From assembly GCF_000253255.1 (NCBI RefSeq), contig NC_015580.1:2369001-2433000 (forward strand): a stretch of DNA of 64,000 bases, given 5' to 3'. Shown here in pieces: positions 15,524 through 25,593 of the stretch. The notes beneath the pieces were generated by a model. That model was not told the origin of the DNA, made no database searches, and saw only the letters and a list, made by a program, of their open reading frames with translations. Position 1 is the stretch's first letter, and each line of letters starts with the position of its first letter. Position numbers and translations under genes: made by a program. Source of the DNA: Novosphingobium sp. PP1Y (GTDB lineage Bacteria > Pseudomonadota > Alphaproteobacteria > Sphingomonadales > Sphingomonadaceae).

Positions 15524-18500
15524 TCCATCCGCGCCGCCTCAAGGGTACGTCCGGCAATATCGCCCGCTACTATACGGTGGGCGACTATTATACCAAGGGC
15601 GGAGAGGAACCCAGCGAATGGGGCGGCAGGCTCGCACCTGAACTTGGGCTCTCGGGCAAGGTAGACCCGCACATGTTCGAAGAACTGCTGGCCGGCCGGG
15701 TCGCGGGCCAGCAGCTCGGCCGTCACCGCATGGGCGGCGAAATCCAGCATCACCCCGGATGGGATTTTGCCGTCAATGCCCCCAAGTCGGTCTCGATCAT
15801 GGCGCTGGTCGCGGGCGACGATCGGATCATCGCCGCGCATGAACGGGCCGTCACCACGGCGCTCGCCTACCTCGAAGAACATGCCGCGCTCCGCCGCCGG
15901 GAAGCGGGCGAGATAGTCCACGAGACGACCGGGCGGTTGCTGTTCGCGCGGTTCACCGAGCATGCCAGCCGTGAGCTCGACCCGCATCTTCATACCCATG
16001 TTGTTGTGCTCAATATGACCAACGGCGGGGAGGGCGCGCCGATGGCGAGCCTCGAGACCCGGGCGATGTTCGCCGAGCAGATGGTCGCTGGCCAGATCTA
16101 CCGCAACGAGCTCGCCCACACCTTGCGCGAACAGGGCTTCGGGATCGATTTCGATCCGAGAAGGGGGCTGTTCGAGATCACCGGCGTGCCCAAGGATTTT
16201 ATTCGCGAGACCTCGCAGCGCGCCGAGCAGATCGATGCCCATGCAAAAGAACATGGCCTGACCGGGCAGGCGGCCCGGCGCGCCTCCTTCTATCAGACGC
16301 GGGGAGCCAAAGCGAAGGTCGGCCTCGAGGAGCTGCGCGGGCAATGGACCGAGCGCGCGAGGCCCTATGCCGAGGATCTGGTCAGAGTGCAGGCGAAGGC
16401 TACGGAAAGAAGCCGGGAAGGGACCGGCGAGCAAATAGAACCCGATCCCTTCACTGCCAGCCGCGCCGCGCTGTTCGGCATCCGCCAGACCGAGACCCGC
16501 GAAGCGGTGTCGAACCTCGGGACGCTCTATCGCCATGCCTTGGCGAGCCACGTGGGCGAGGTGCGTTTCTCCGATATCCGTCCGTTGATTGCGGGGCACG
16601 AGGAACGCCGCAAGCTCCTTGCGGCCCGCGCCCAGACCGGCGATCAGGTTCTGGCGCGGGGACGAACCACGCGGCGCAGCGCCCGGCTCGAGCAGTCGCT
16701 GGTCCGCGAGCTCGCGCTGGCGCTGGACGACGCCCGGCCGATCGCCTCCTCCGACCGGCTGCTTGGTGTGCTCGAACGTGCCGGGCTTACCTCGGCACAG
16801 GATCGTGCGCTGGTAACGCTTGGCCTGTCGCGCGACCGGGTGACGGGGCTGCACGGGGTGGCGGGTGCCGGCAAGTCGATGCTGGTACAGGTACTCAAGG
16901 AATCTGCCGAGCCGGGCACCCAGTTCGTCGCGCTTGCCCCCACATCGTCGGCTGCCGCCAATCTCGGGAAGAGCGCCGGCGTCGAATCCCGCACGGTCGC
17001 GAGCCTGCTCGCGAGCGGCGGTCATGGGCTCACCGAGGCCCATGTGCTGGTGCTCGACGAGGCCGGTCAATTGGGGAACCGGCAGGCACGGCGCGTGCTC
17101 GAAATCAGCCGGGTGACGGGCGCGCGGCTGATCTTGCTCGGCGACAACAAGCAGACCGGTGCGATCGAGCAGGGCAAGCCCTTCTGGCTGCTCCAGCGGC
17201 TTGGGCTGCCCACCGCCGAGCTCACCGAATCGATGCGCCAGGAGACCCGTGCGATGAAGGCGGCGGTAACTGCCGCGCGCTCCGGTGACTACGCAGCCTC
17301 GCTCGAGAAACTCGACAAGGTGGTGAGCGGCACCGACGCGGAAAGCCTGGCCAGGGGCCTGGTTGGCGAATGGACCCGGCTGAAGCCCGAAACCCGTGCC
17401 ACCACCAATATTCTCGTTCTGGAAAACGCCACGCGGCTGATCGTCAATACGAAGATCCGTGAGACGCTCAAATCCGAAAGCGCGATCGCGGCCGAGGATA
17501 CCCGGCTTGCGATCCTGACGCCGGCAGGGCTTTCCGATCAGGAGAAGCATTTCGCGCGCTTCTATTCGGGCGGCCAAGTGGTGACATTCGCGCGCGATCT
17601 CGCCGTCGCCGGGATCGCCCGCGACACCGAATATCGCGTAATCGGGATCGGGCGCGATGCCGGTGGCCGTCAGGTGGTTCGTCTCGCCGACGAGAACGGC
17701 CGGATGGTTCGTTGGGATCCCCGGTTGGGGCAGGCGCGTCAGATTAATGTGTTCAACCGTGAGGAGCGGGACCTAGCGGCGGGTGACCGTATCCAGTGGC
17801 GTCTGGTAAACAAGGATCTCGGTCTCAAGAATGCCGAGCGCGGGACCGTGGAGAAGCTGGAGGGTACGCAGGCGACCATCCGCTGGGATCGGAACGACCG
17901 CGTCCAGACCATTGATCTTGGCGAGCACAAGACCTGGGATCATGGCTATGCCGAGACGGTCTATTCGGCGCAGTCGAAAACCTATGCGCGCGTTTATGTG
18001 CTGGCGCCGGTCAATTCGTCGCTGGTCAACGGGCAGAACTATTACACCGCGATCACCCGCGCACGGTTGGGCGTGAAGCTCTGGACCGAGGATGAAAAAC
18101 GCCTCGTCGAAAAGCTGGAGCAGCGATCGGGCGAGAAGAACTCGGCGCTTGAGGGGCTGGGCCGCCTCCACAAGGATAGCATGCGGGCCTATGCCGATCG
18201 TCATGCGGATCGTCTGGCCCTCGCCCGCGACGAGCAGCTGCGCAACCGGCAGGAACGGCGCAACCGTGCGCTTGAACGGCAGCTTGACCGCAATCGATCC
18301 CCCGAAGGTCTGGGCGAACGGATCGCCGAGGGTGCGCGCGGGATCGGCGAGATTCTGGATCGTGTTCTGCAATCCGTGATTGATCGCAGGACAGGCCCTG
18401 ACCTCGAAGATGGCCGCACATCCCGGGTGAACACGCGGACCGAACCCGCCCACGGTCAGCCGGATCATCAGCCCCAGCCTGAATTTCAACCTCAGCCTCA

Positions 18501-18531
18501 ATCCCAGCCCGATCACGGCTTCGATCGATAG
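15520..18531 (+). CDS. traI: MobF-family conjugative relaxase-helicase (TrwC/TraI-like)
   Basis: The protein has 1003 residues and starts in an ATGA overlap with the coupling-protein gene. The N-terminal relaxase has paired catalytic tyrosines (YY at 17-18 and 23-24) and the metal-binding three-histidine site PHLHTH (His156, 158, 160), with His148 upstream. A RecD-like helicase follows, with Walker A GVAGAGKSM near residue 446, Walker B VLDEAGQLG, and the C-terminal NYYTAITRAR motif. The last 80 residues are Gln/Pro-rich. It nicks oriT, stays bound to the 5' end, unwinds the strand and pilots it to the recipient. Length matches TrwC (966 residues). It defines the element as MOB-F. Confidence 0.95.
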   Translation: MIHPRRLKGTSGNIARYYTVGDYYTKGGEEPSEWGGRLAPELGLSGKVDPHMFEELLAGRVAGQQLGRHRMGGEIQHHPGWDFAVNAPKSVSIMALVAGDDRIIAAHERAVTTALAYLEEHAALRRREAGEIVHETTGRLLFARFTEHASRELDPHLHTHVVVLNMTNGGEGAPMASLETRAMFAEQMVAGQIYRNELAHTLREQGFGIDFDPRRGLFEITGVPKDFIRETSQRAEQIDAHAKEHGLTGQAARRASFYQTRGAKAKVGLEELRGQWTERARPYAEDLVRVQAKATERSREGTGEQIEPDPFTASRAALFGIRQTETREAVSNLGTLYRHALASHVGEVRFSDIRPLIAGHEERRKLLAARAQTGDQVLARGRTTRRSARLEQSLVRELALALDDARPIASSDRLLGVLERAGLTSAQDRALVTLGLSRDRVTGLHGVAGAGKSMLVQVLKESAEPGTQFVALAPTSSAAANLGKSAGVESRTVASLLASGGHGLTEAHVLVLDEAGQLGNRQARRVLEISRVTGARLILLGDNKQTGAIEQGKPFWLLQRLGLPTAELTESMRQETRAMKAAVTAARSGDYAASLEKLDKVVSGTDAESLARGLVGEWTRLKPETRATTNILVLENATRLIVNTKIRETLKSESAIAAEDTRLAILTPAGLSDQEKHFARFYSGGQVVTFARDLAVAGIARDTEYRVIGIGRDAGGRQVVRLADENGRMVRWDPRLGQARQINVFNREERDLAAGDRIQWRLVNKDLGLKNAERGTVEKLEGTQATIRWDRNDRVQTIDLGEHKTWDHGYAETVYSAQSKTYARVYVLAPVNSSLVNGQNYYTAITRARLGVKLWTEDEKRLVEKLEQRSGEKNSALEGLGRLHKDSMRAYADRHADRLALARDEQLRNRQERRNRALERQLDRNRSPEGLGERIAEGARGIGEILDRVLQSVIDRRTGPDLEDGRTSRVNTRTEPAHGQPDHQPQPEFQPQPQSQPDHGFDR

Positions 18532-18563
18532 CCGGACAAGTCCCCAAGCCAAGGACGAGCACG

Positions 18564-19208
18564 ATGAACTCCTTCCGACTGAATGCAATTTGTCTTTCCC
18601 CGATAAGCAGGCTGACTTTGCCCCTTTGCGCGAGTGTCGTCCTGTCCGTTGCAATACCGGCCCAGGCGCGCGGCACGGCCAACGGGGAAGCACGGATCGC
18701 CGAATGCATCCGGCAAGCCGCAGGCGGAAAAGCGTGGCTCGAAAAGACGCTTTGGGGCCTGCGCGATCAGGAAGGCGGGTGGATCGGCGCCGAGGTTCGC
18801 AACACCAACGGCTCGCACGATCTTGGCCCCCTGCAGATCAACAGTTGGTGGGTGCCGAAGATCGCCGCACTTGTCGGGCGTTCGCAGACCGAGGTTCGCG
18901 CCTGGCTGATGCACGATGCCTGCTTCAATGCCGGGGCAGCGCGGTGGATATTCCTGTCGGCATTGAGGACGACGGGCGACTTCTGGAAAGCGGTCGGTGT
19001 TTATCATAGTCCGACTGCTTGGCGGCAGCGACGCTATGCGCAAAGCGTGTCGCGTCACATGCAGCGCCGATTTGGTCGAAACATCTTCGGCGCCGCCATC
19101 GTAGCTTCGTCCCGGCCAACGGGGTCTGGAAGGCCCCTTGGTGCGGAAGCTGGAAGCTCTGCAACGAGGGTGCTGGGATTTGGGCTGGTGCGAACCCCAT
19201 CGAACTGA
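18564..19208 (+). CDS. Lytic transglycosylase (conjugation-associated, VirB1-like)
   Basis: The protein has 214 residues with a signal peptide (LPLCASVVLSVAIPAQARG, cleavage near residue 36). The SLT-like core holds the probable catalytic Glu70 in LRDQEGGWIG and the GSHDLGPLQINSWW motif that shapes the active site. Family members cut peptidoglycan glycan strands to let a secretion channel pass. It follows the relaxase by 33 bases on the same strand, fitting a transfer role. The C-terminal 50 residues after the domain are poorly conserved-looking and may have been altered, since no further transfer genes follow. Confidence 0.8.
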   Translation: MNSFRLNAICLSPISRLTLPLCASVVLSVAIPAQARGTANGEARIAECIRQAAGGKAWLEKTLWGLRDQEGGWIGAEVRNTNGSHDLGPLQINSWWVPKIAALVGRSQTEVRAWLMHDACFNAGAARWIFLSALRTTGDFWKAVGVYHSPTAWRQRRYAQSVSRHMQRRFGRNIFGAAIVASSRPTGSGRPLGAEAGSSATRVLGFGLVRTPSN

Positions 19209-19258
19209 TCCGCGACCACATCATCTGGTAAGTGACGCATACCGCACCTGTAATCTTC

Positions 19259-21082
19259 TTACAGTCCGGGCCTTCCCACGCGCATAGGCACGGTTGCGCT
19301 CCTGGCAGACAGCAACAGGCTGGTTGCAGCCTCGCAGTCAAGCGGCCGCGAATAGAAATAACCCTGGCCGAGCCGGCATCCCAGTTGCGCCAGATGGGCC
19401 GCCTGCGCCTCACTCTCGACTCCTTCGGCAACGACCGGAATGTCGAGCTCGCGCGCGGTGTGGAGCAGACCGCCGATCACCGCCGCGCCCGCGCCGTCGG
19501 GCGCAAGACGGTCGACCAGCACTTGATCGATCTTGATCATGTCGACGGGCATCGTAAGCAATGGCATCAGAAGCCCGCCGCCCGTTCCGAAATCGTCGAG
19601 CGCCACTCTCAATCCCTTCTGGCGGAGCGTGTCGATAGCTTCGAGAAGCGCCTTGTCCCGCAAAGCCGGATAGGCACTTTCAGTGACTTCTATCACCAGG
19701 TGCCCGAGGGGGAGGTCATGGTCGGCGAGCGCCGATGCGATCTGCTTGTCGAGTTGCCCGCCATGAAAATCGGCCAGAGACACATTGATTCCGATATGTT
19801 CAAGCGGGATGGAGCGATCCCGCCAGTGCCGCATGTCGCTTGCCACGATTTCGAGCATCCGTTGCGTCAGTTCCGAGGCGACATGGATGTCGGCAGTGGC
19901 TTCGCGAAATGCCGCGGCGGCGAGGAGACCGCCGTTGGCCATTCTCAACCGGCACAGCGCCTCCATCGCGACGATTTCTCGCGTGTCGAGCCGGACTATA
20001 GGTTGGTAATGCGCCTCGACCCTGCTCTCGCGTAATGCGGCATCGACGTCCCGGATGGCGGCGATGCGGTGGATGATGCGCGTGTCGATGCCTGGCCAAT
20101 ATCGCACGAAGCCGCCCCGGCCGGTTTCCTTCGCATGATAGAGCGCGAAGTCCGCATTCTGCCGTACTGTCTCGGGACCCCGGTCGCCGGGGCCGAAGAC
20201 GGCTCCCCCGATGGTGGCCTTGGGCACGACAGAGTGCCCGTTGCAATCGAGCGGCTGCGTCAGGCATGCAAGAAGGCGCGCAGCAAAGCCGTCGAGATCA
20301 TGCAGCGCCTCCGGGGTTCGCAAGATGATGGCGATTTCATCGCCGCCGATCCTGAAGACGCGGTTCGGGGCGGCGCACTCTTCGGTTCGCCGCGCCGCTG
20401 CCTGGATCAGGAGATCGCCGGCATGGTGCCCGAAACCGTCGTTGACGACCTTGAGGTTGTCGAGGTCGAGGATCAGCAAGGCCCATGTTCCAGGCTTGTC
20501 GCAAGGCAATAGTGAGAGCGCCGTCCCGAATGCGGATCGATTGCCAAGTCCTGTCAACAGGTCGAAGCTCGCCCTTCGTTCGCGTTCCACCACGCGCTCA
20601 TGACGTTCGAGCGCTATGGAGCAGAGGTGCGTCGATGCCTCGACTATGGCTTTCTCTTCCTCACTCGGCGCGCGTGGTTGGCGGCAATAGAGGGCGAACG
20701 TGCCGATTACCCGGTCCAATTCACCGTATATCGGTGTGGACCAGCAGGCTCGAAAGCCGAGCAGCAGTGCCGCCTCCCGAAAATCGGTCCAGCGCGGATC
20801 ACAGCCAATGTCGGTGACGACGACTGGCTTGCGAAGATAGGGGGCGCTGCCGCAGGATCCGACATCGGGGCCGATCATCAGTCCGTCAAGTGCAGCGGAG
20901 AATTCCTCGGGCAAGCCGGGTGCGGACAGGGGATGAAGGAAACCATCGCGATCGACTGACAGGACCGAGCAGGTCACCTCTGGCGCAAGTGCCTCGATTT
21001 CAAGGCATAAGCGGTCCATGGTCGCCGTGAGGTCGGCCCCCTTTGCGATCATTTCAAGGATGATGTTTCGTAAGCCTAGCAA
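19259..21082 (-). CDS. GAF-GGDEF-EAL cyclic-di-GMP signalling protein
   Basis: The protein has 607 residues. A GAF sensor domain fills residues 1-170, a diguanylate cyclase-type domain 175-335 and an EAL phosphodiesterase domain 345-600. The cyclase signature is RIGGDEIAI (about residues 244-252), with Ile in place of the usual Phe, so cyclase activity is uncertain. The EAL domain keeps MEALCRL, the metal/catalytic set GINVS, VIEVTES, DDFGTG, IKID and EGVES, although the loop after DDFGTG reads GGLL instead of the usual YSSL. It is soluble, without membrane segments. It probably adjusts c-di-GMP, which controls attachment and motility; the GAF ligand is unknown. Confidence 0.88.
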   Translation of the reverse strand: MLGLRNIILEMIAKGADLTATMDRLCLEIEALAPEVTCSVLSVDRDGFLHPLSAPGLPEEFSAALDGLMIGPDVGSCGSAPYLRKPVVVTDIGCDPRWTDFREAALLLGFRACWSTPIYGELDRVIGTFALYCRQPRAPSEEEKAIVEASTHLCSIALERHERVVERERRASFDLLTGLGNRSAFGTALSLLPCDKPGTWALLILDLDNLKVVNDGFGHHAGDLLIQAAARRTEECAAPNRVFRIGGDEIAIILRTPEALHDLDGFAARLLACLTQPLDCNGHSVVPKATIGGAVFGPGDRGPETVRQNADFALYHAKETGRGGFVRYWPGIDTRIIHRIAAIRDVDAALRESRVEAHYQPIVRLDTREIVAMEALCRLRMANGGLLAAAAFREATADIHVASELTQRMLEIVASDMRHWRDRSIPLEHIGINVSLADFHGGQLDKQIASALADHDLPLGHLVIEVTESAYPALRDKALLEAIDTLRQKGLRVALDDFGTGGGLLMPLLTMPVDMIKIDQVLVDRLAPDGAGAAVIGGLLHTARELDIPVVAEGVESEAQAAHLAQLGCRLGQGYFYSRPLDCEAATSLLLSARSATVPMRVGRPGL

Positions 21083-21368
21083 TGACCGACCTGATGATTC
21101 GAAAGTTTGATGGGAAGGGGACTATCGACTACGATACGCGTCTGCATTTAAGTCTCTGCTAACGTGTGCGTTTCGAAGCTACTTATTTGCACTTTATTGT
21201 GACCATTTTGGCCTGAAGTCTCTTCAGCTTAGCGCATCATTTAGGACGCGCGGGCGTCATTCATCGTTCCGACAGCATGAGTGTCATCGAAGTGCTATTA
21301 ATGCGAGCCGGGTTAAATGATACTTAAAACCCGTCGCCTTATAACCATCTAAGTTCGATTTATGTGGC

Positions 21369-21599
21369 GTGAAACGAACGCATCCTGGCTCTCTTCGAAA
21401 TGTCCTGGCGACGAACATCCGTCGGTGTCGCCTGGCGACAGGTATGAGCCAGCAGGATTTTGCTCTCGAGATCGAAATGGATCGAACCTATTTTGGTGGC
21501 GTCGAACGCGGCGAGCGCAATGTGTCGATCGACAATATCGAGAGGATCGCGAAAGGGCTTGAAATCAGTCCATATCTGTTACTGATGGCGCCGGACTGA
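21369..21599 (+). CDS. XRE-family transcriptional regulator
   Basis: The protein has 76 residues and starts at a GTG. It is essentially one helix-turn-helix domain: ATNIRRCRLATGMSQQDFAL, a recognition helix in EMDRTYFGGVERGERNVSID, and a final NIERIAKGLEISPYLLL. This is the compact form seen in phage-type repressors and restriction controller proteins. No restriction genes are adjacent; the next 500 bases show no coding sequence. The AT-rich gap of about 285 bases upstream, shared with the divergent GAF-GGDEF-EAL gene, probably holds both promoters. Confidence 0.85.
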   Translation: MKRTHPGSLRNVLATNIRRCRLATGMSQQDFALEIEMDRTYFGGVERGERNVSIDNIERIAKGLEISPYLLLMAPD

Positions 21600-22101
21600 A
21601 AGGCAGACTGCCTGATTTATCTAAAGGCCCCGTGGGCTGTTCTATATCCGTTGAACAGGCGCCGGACGAAAGTCGTTCGTTGCCGATTACCGTTTTCGGC
21701 TAGGAAATTACGCGATCGGGGTCGGCCCGGCGAAGTCGGACAGGTCCATGACAGACGGAGATGCGTATCATTCGCGTTGGGCTCTCTTTTTTGGGCGGTC
21801 AGCCTAAGAAATTCTTCCGCGGGGCTCTTGCCCATCTTGCCTTGCGAACCGCCGCTGCGCGCTGACGAACCAGACAGCGCACGGTCCACAGCCTGCCGTC
21901 TCGATCCACCCGCCACCCCCGGGAACGGTGGCACTCGCCCTGCAAAGCTCGAAATGCTCCGTTGGGCTGCCGCCAAACCTCTCGACGGCCTCCGCGAACC
22001 TCGAAAAGGCCGCGAAAGCGCCCAGCACACTCAGGCCAAACGGCAGTGTGAGATTTCCGGGCTAGCGACGCCTCTGGCGCGGCCTGTCAAAGCCGCCCCA
22101 T
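21600..22101. other. Intergenic stretch without a supported gene
   Basis: Open frames exist on both strands here (for example 21617-22030 minus), but they are Arg/Pro/Gly-rich, lack ribosome sites and look like no family I know. The stretch could be a relic or an unannotated RNA. Confidence 0.4.
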
Positions 22102-22974
22102 TTAAACGAGCCTGGCGTTGGCGGTCGCAACGAGCAGAAGAACGCCCAGCATACCCCGATAGATGACGAACGGCCAGGCGGAGAACCGCTCAAGGACACG
22201 CATCAGCGCCCAGATCGCGGCGAATGCCGAAACGGACGCGACAAGCAGGCCGAGCGCGAGAACGGACCAGCCATGCATGTCGAGATGGGCTTTGTGCAGC
22301 TCCCATAGTTCCTTCGATCCGGCGAGAGCGATAGCCGGAATGCCCAGCAGAAACGAGAAGCGGGCCGCTTCCTCGCGCTTAAATCCGAGCGCGAGCGCGG
22401 CGGTGAGCGTTGATCCTGAGCGCGATACGCCTGGAATAAGGGCACCGACCTGCGCGAGCCCGACGACCAGCGCGTCAACCAGCGATGCCTTCTCAACGCT
22501 GCGGCTGTGGCGCGCCAGAATCTCGCTCAGAGCCATCAGCACCGCCATCGCGATGCAAGCCCAGCCAATCACGGGCAGGGCGCGAAAGGGCGAGTTACAT
22601 GTGTTGAGGCTGTTGGACAGCAGAGCACCCGCCAGCACGATCGGAACCGTGGCGAGCGCGATCCAGATCGCCAGACGGAGATCGGGATCGGCGAACTGCC
22701 GACGGCCGATCGCCGACACGGAACCGACCGCCAAGCGGCGGACATCCTGCCAGAAATAACTGACCACGGCGGCGAGCGCGGCGAGTTGCATCGCGGCCGA
22801 AAAAGCCGAGCCGGGATCTCGCCAGCCCAAGAGGGCCGGCACGACGCGCATATGGGCGGTCGATGAAATCGGCAGGAGTTCGGTGATACCTTGCACCACG
22901 CCCAAGAATGCGACCTTGGCATAGCCCAGTGTCACGAAGCCCGTATCGACGCCCGCGGCACATTGTCCGGTCAT
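22102..22974 (-). CDS. uppP: Undecaprenyl-diphosphatase (UppP/BacA)
   Basis: The protein has 290 residues and seven to eight predicted membrane segments. Both family signatures are present: the Glu-rich QGITELLPISSTAHM near residue 28 and GVSRSGSTLTAAL near residue 180. The enzyme removes a phosphate from undecaprenyl diphosphate at the outer face of the inner membrane and recycles the cell-wall lipid carrier. Extra copies confer bacitracin tolerance. It lies 65 bases downstream of the Zn/Cd/Pb ATPase on the same strand and may be cotranscribed. That arrangement resembles PbrB/PbrC-type lead operons, where a UppP-like phosphatase supplies phosphate to precipitate exported lead. Confidence 0.9.
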   Translation of the reverse strand: MTGQCAAGVDTGFVTLGYAKVAFLGVVQGITELLPISSTAHMRVVPALLGWRDPGSAFSAAMQLAALAAVVSYFWQDVRRLAVGSVSAIGRRQFADPDLRLAIWIALATVPIVLAGALLSNSLNTCNSPFRALPVIGWACIAMAVLMALSEILARHSRSVEKASLVDALVVGLAQVGALIPGVSRSGSTLTAALALGFKREEAARFSFLLGIPAIALAGSKELWELHKAHLDMHGWSVLALGLLVASVSAFAAIWALMRVLERFSAWPFVIYRGMLGVLLLVATANARLV

Positions 22975-23039
22975 AGCAGTGCGGTCCTATTGGATGGTGG
23001 GTGAGCTTAGATCGTTGCTTCGCTGCCTGGGCAACCGGA

Positions 23040-25586
23040 TTATCGGACCCGCTGATCGCGACCGACAAGACGCATGCCATTGAGCACGACCAGGAGGGAG
23101 GCGCCGACATCCGCAGCGATCGCGCCCCAGAGCGACGCCATGCCAAGCAGCGTCAAGCCTGCGAAAACGAGTTTTATCCCCAGCGAGAAGCCGATGTTCT
23201 GCCGGATGACGGCGAGCGTCGCCCTCGAATGCCGGATGAGCCACGGCAGGCGAGAGAGATCGTCCTGCATCAGCGCGATATCCGCCGTCTCGATCGCCGC
23301 ATCGCTGCCAATCGCGCCCATGGCGATGCCGAGGCCCGAGCGCGCCATCGCCGGCGCATCATTGACGCCGTCACCAACCATGGCGACCAGGCCGTGCTGT
23401 GCTACCAGCCTTTCAATCGCCTGGACCTTCTGTTCGGGAAGCAGCTCGGAGTGAACCTCATCCACGCCGGTATCGCGCGCGATGGCCTCGGCAGGCGCAC
23501 GACCGTCTCCGGTCAGCATGACGATCTGCGCGATACCGAGCTTATGCAGTTGCGCTACGATCTGTCGGGCCTCGGGGCGCATCGCGTCACCGACGGCAAT
23601 CACTCCGATGACTGACTCCGCCTCACCGACAACGATCCCGGTCAGTCCAGCCCCGGCTATGCGATGCAATTGGACGGCAAGCGCATCATCGGCTGCGTTC
23701 CCAAGCCGCTCTCCAAGATAGCCGGGAGACCCGACCCAGGCCTCGCGACCATCGATCACGCCAACGATGCCTTTGCCGGGCAACGCCGTTACGGACTTTG
23801 CGGGGACCACGTCAACGCCGCGTTCCGCGGCGGCATCGAGGATCGCACGCGCAATCGGGTGCTCGCTTCGCGCTTCGATAGCAGCCGCAACCGCCAGCAG
23901 TTCAAGTTCGTGCCGGCCGCCAAGCGGGATCAGTTCGATCACCTTGGGACGTCCAAGCGTGAGCGTGCCCGTCTTGTCCATGGCGATCGCGGTGATGCGA
24001 GCGGGGGTTTCGAGATGGACCCCGCCTTTGACCAGCACGCCCTGCCGGGCTGCGCCGGTCAGTCCCGCAACGATGCTGACGGGGGTCGAGATAACCAGGG
24101 CGCAGGGGCAGGCGATGACAAGCAACACCAGCGCCTGATAAAACCAGGCGGCCCAACTGCCCCCGAGCAGAAGCGGCGGCACGAGGAACACCGCCAGCGC
24201 AAGCACCATCACCACCGGCGTGTAGATCCGTGCGAAGCGTTCCACCCATTGTTCGGTCGGCGCACGCTTGCTCTGCGCTTCACCGACCATCCGCACGATA
24301 CGGGCGAGCGTCGTGTCGGAGGCTGGCCGGGTCGTTATGAGCTCGATCGCGCCCATGCCGTTGATGGTCCCGGCAAAGACCGTTGCGCCTTGCTCGACGG
24401 TGACGGGTACGCTTTCGCCTGTAATCGGCGCCTGATCGACCGCGCTGGTCCCCGCGACCACGCGCCCATCGAGCGGAATCTTGCCGCCGGGCGGAACGAT
24501 CACCTGCGTTCCGACCGCGACCTCGGCGACCGGCACATCCTTCTCGACACCCGCGGCATCGCGTATCCGGGCAGAGTCGGGCGCGATGTCCATGAGCGCC
24601 GCGACGGCGCGGCGGGCACGTCCAAGGCTCCATGCCTCGAGGGCAAGAGCAAGCGCGAAGAAGAACGCCACGGTCGCCGCTTCGAACCATTGCCCGATGC
24701 CCAGGGCGCCCGCCACCGCGACGATCATGAGCAGGTTCATGTCCGGCCGGAGCCGCCGTGCCGCGAGGACCGCCTTGGGGGCGACGTACCGAACCGCCGA
24801 GAGGATCGCCAGCGAATAGGCGAGCATGGCGAGGAAGGGAGGATGAGCCTCCCGCGCCAGACTCTCGTGCAACACCGCGGCGAGGCCGCTCGCGCGGACA
24901 TGGATCGCAAAGCCCGCCACGACCAACACGCCGCTCGCGATCGTCAGCGCCGCCTGGATGCGGCGCCGGCGCTGCTCGGCTTGCGCGCCGGCACTGTTCA
25001 CGCCTTCTTTCCAGAGCTCGGCGCGCATGCCGGTGCGCTCGACCGCCTTCAATATTTCGATGTGATGTAGGGCGTCGGTAGCACCCGCGACCGACATGCG
25101 GCCATTGATGAGATCGAACGATAGCTTCTCCAACCCGACGACCGGCCCGACTTCGCGCTTGAGCACCGCGACTTCGTCACCGCAGTCCATGCCGTGGATT
25201 TTGAAGATGACGCTATTCGGACGGTCAGGAAGCATCTGTTCGACAGGCGTCGGTTCGCCCGAGCAGCTGCTGCAACCGCCGGCCTCTACTTTATCCTCCG
25301 CGAATGCATCCGCGGTTTGCAATTCGGCTGTCATTCCGGTGGTCGATACGGCCGCGATCAGCGCCTCCACTCCGATGCCGGACTCGACATCGACATCGAG
25401 GAGACCGCGCTTCGGCTGGAACGACAACAGCTGCTCGTCCCCGACAAGCGGGACGAGGACTGCCTTGAGAAGTCGAACCTCATTCTGGCAGTCGAGCCCG
25501 TGGACCTTGAAACGCCACCAGCGGCCCATCACGATAGCGTGCGCGTCGGTTTGCTCGACCATATCGTCACCTCGACTCTTCGACAT
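23040..25586 (-). CDS. cadA: P1B-2 type Zn/Cd/Pb-exporting ATPase
   Basis: The protein has 848 residues if it starts at ATG 25586. Two N-terminal metal-binding domains carry single-Cys motifs GLDCQNE and GMDCGDE instead of the usual CxxC, as in lead/zinc/cadmium ATPases with MDCxxE sites. A CSSC cluster lies between them. The membrane metal motif is CPCALVIS, the phosphorylation site is DKTGTLTLG, the ATP site has SEHPIARAI, and the hinge is GDGVNDAP. It exports Zn2+, Cd2+ and Pb2+ using ATP. The promoter (25594-25624) puts the transcription start at ATG 25586; ATG 25562, with GAGG upstream, is an alternative if the mRNA is not leaderless. Confidence 0.93.
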   Translation of the reverse strand: MSKSRGDDMVEQTDAHAIVMGRWWRFKVHGLDCQNEVRLLKAVLVPLVGDEQLLSFQPKRGLLDVDVESGIGVEALIAAVSTTGMTAELQTADAFAEDKVEAGGCSSCSGEPTPVEQMLPDRPNSVIFKIHGMDCGDEVAVLKREVGPVVGLEKLSFDLINGRMSVAGATDALHHIEILKAVERTGMRAELWKEGVNSAGAQAEQRRRRIQAALTIASGVLVVAGFAIHVRASGLAAVLHESLAREAHPPFLAMLAYSLAILSAVRYVAPKAVLAARRLRPDMNLLMIVAVAGALGIGQWFEAATVAFFFALALALEAWSLGRARRAVAALMDIAPDSARIRDAAGVEKDVPVAEVAVGTQVIVPPGGKIPLDGRVVAGTSAVDQAPITGESVPVTVEQGATVFAGTINGMGAIELITTRPASDTTLARIVRMVGEAQSKRAPTEQWVERFARIYTPVVMVLALAVFLVPPLLLGGSWAAWFYQALVLLVIACPCALVISTPVSIVAGLTGAARQGVLVKGGVHLETPARITAIAMDKTGTLTLGRPKVIELIPLGGRHELELLAVAAAIEARSEHPIARAILDAAAERGVDVVPAKSVTALPGKGIVGVIDGREAWVGSPGYLGERLGNAADDALAVQLHRIAGAGLTGIVVGEAESVIGVIAVGDAMRPEARQIVAQLHKLGIAQIVMLTGDGRAPAEAIARDTGVDEVHSELLPEQKVQAIERLVAQHGLVAMVGDGVNDAPAMARSGLGIAMGAIGSDAAIETADIALMQDDLSRLPWLIRHSRATLAVIRQNIGFSLGIKLVFAGLTLLGMASLWGAIAADVGASLLVVLNGMRLVGRDQRVR

Positions 25587-25593
25587 GACGCCC

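Noticed and set aside
15478..17577. 699-codon minus-strand open frame opposite the relaxase
   Set aside because: The plus strand carries relaxase and helicase motifs; the antisense frame is open only because of high GC content.
21617..22030. 137-codon minus-strand frame in the gap before uppP
   Set aside because: No ribosome site, Arg/Pro-rich, with competing frames on both strands; not supported as a gene.
23664..25070. 468-codon plus-strand open frame opposite the P1B-2 ATPase
   Set aside because: Shadow frame of the ATPase gene; no ribosome site or domain.
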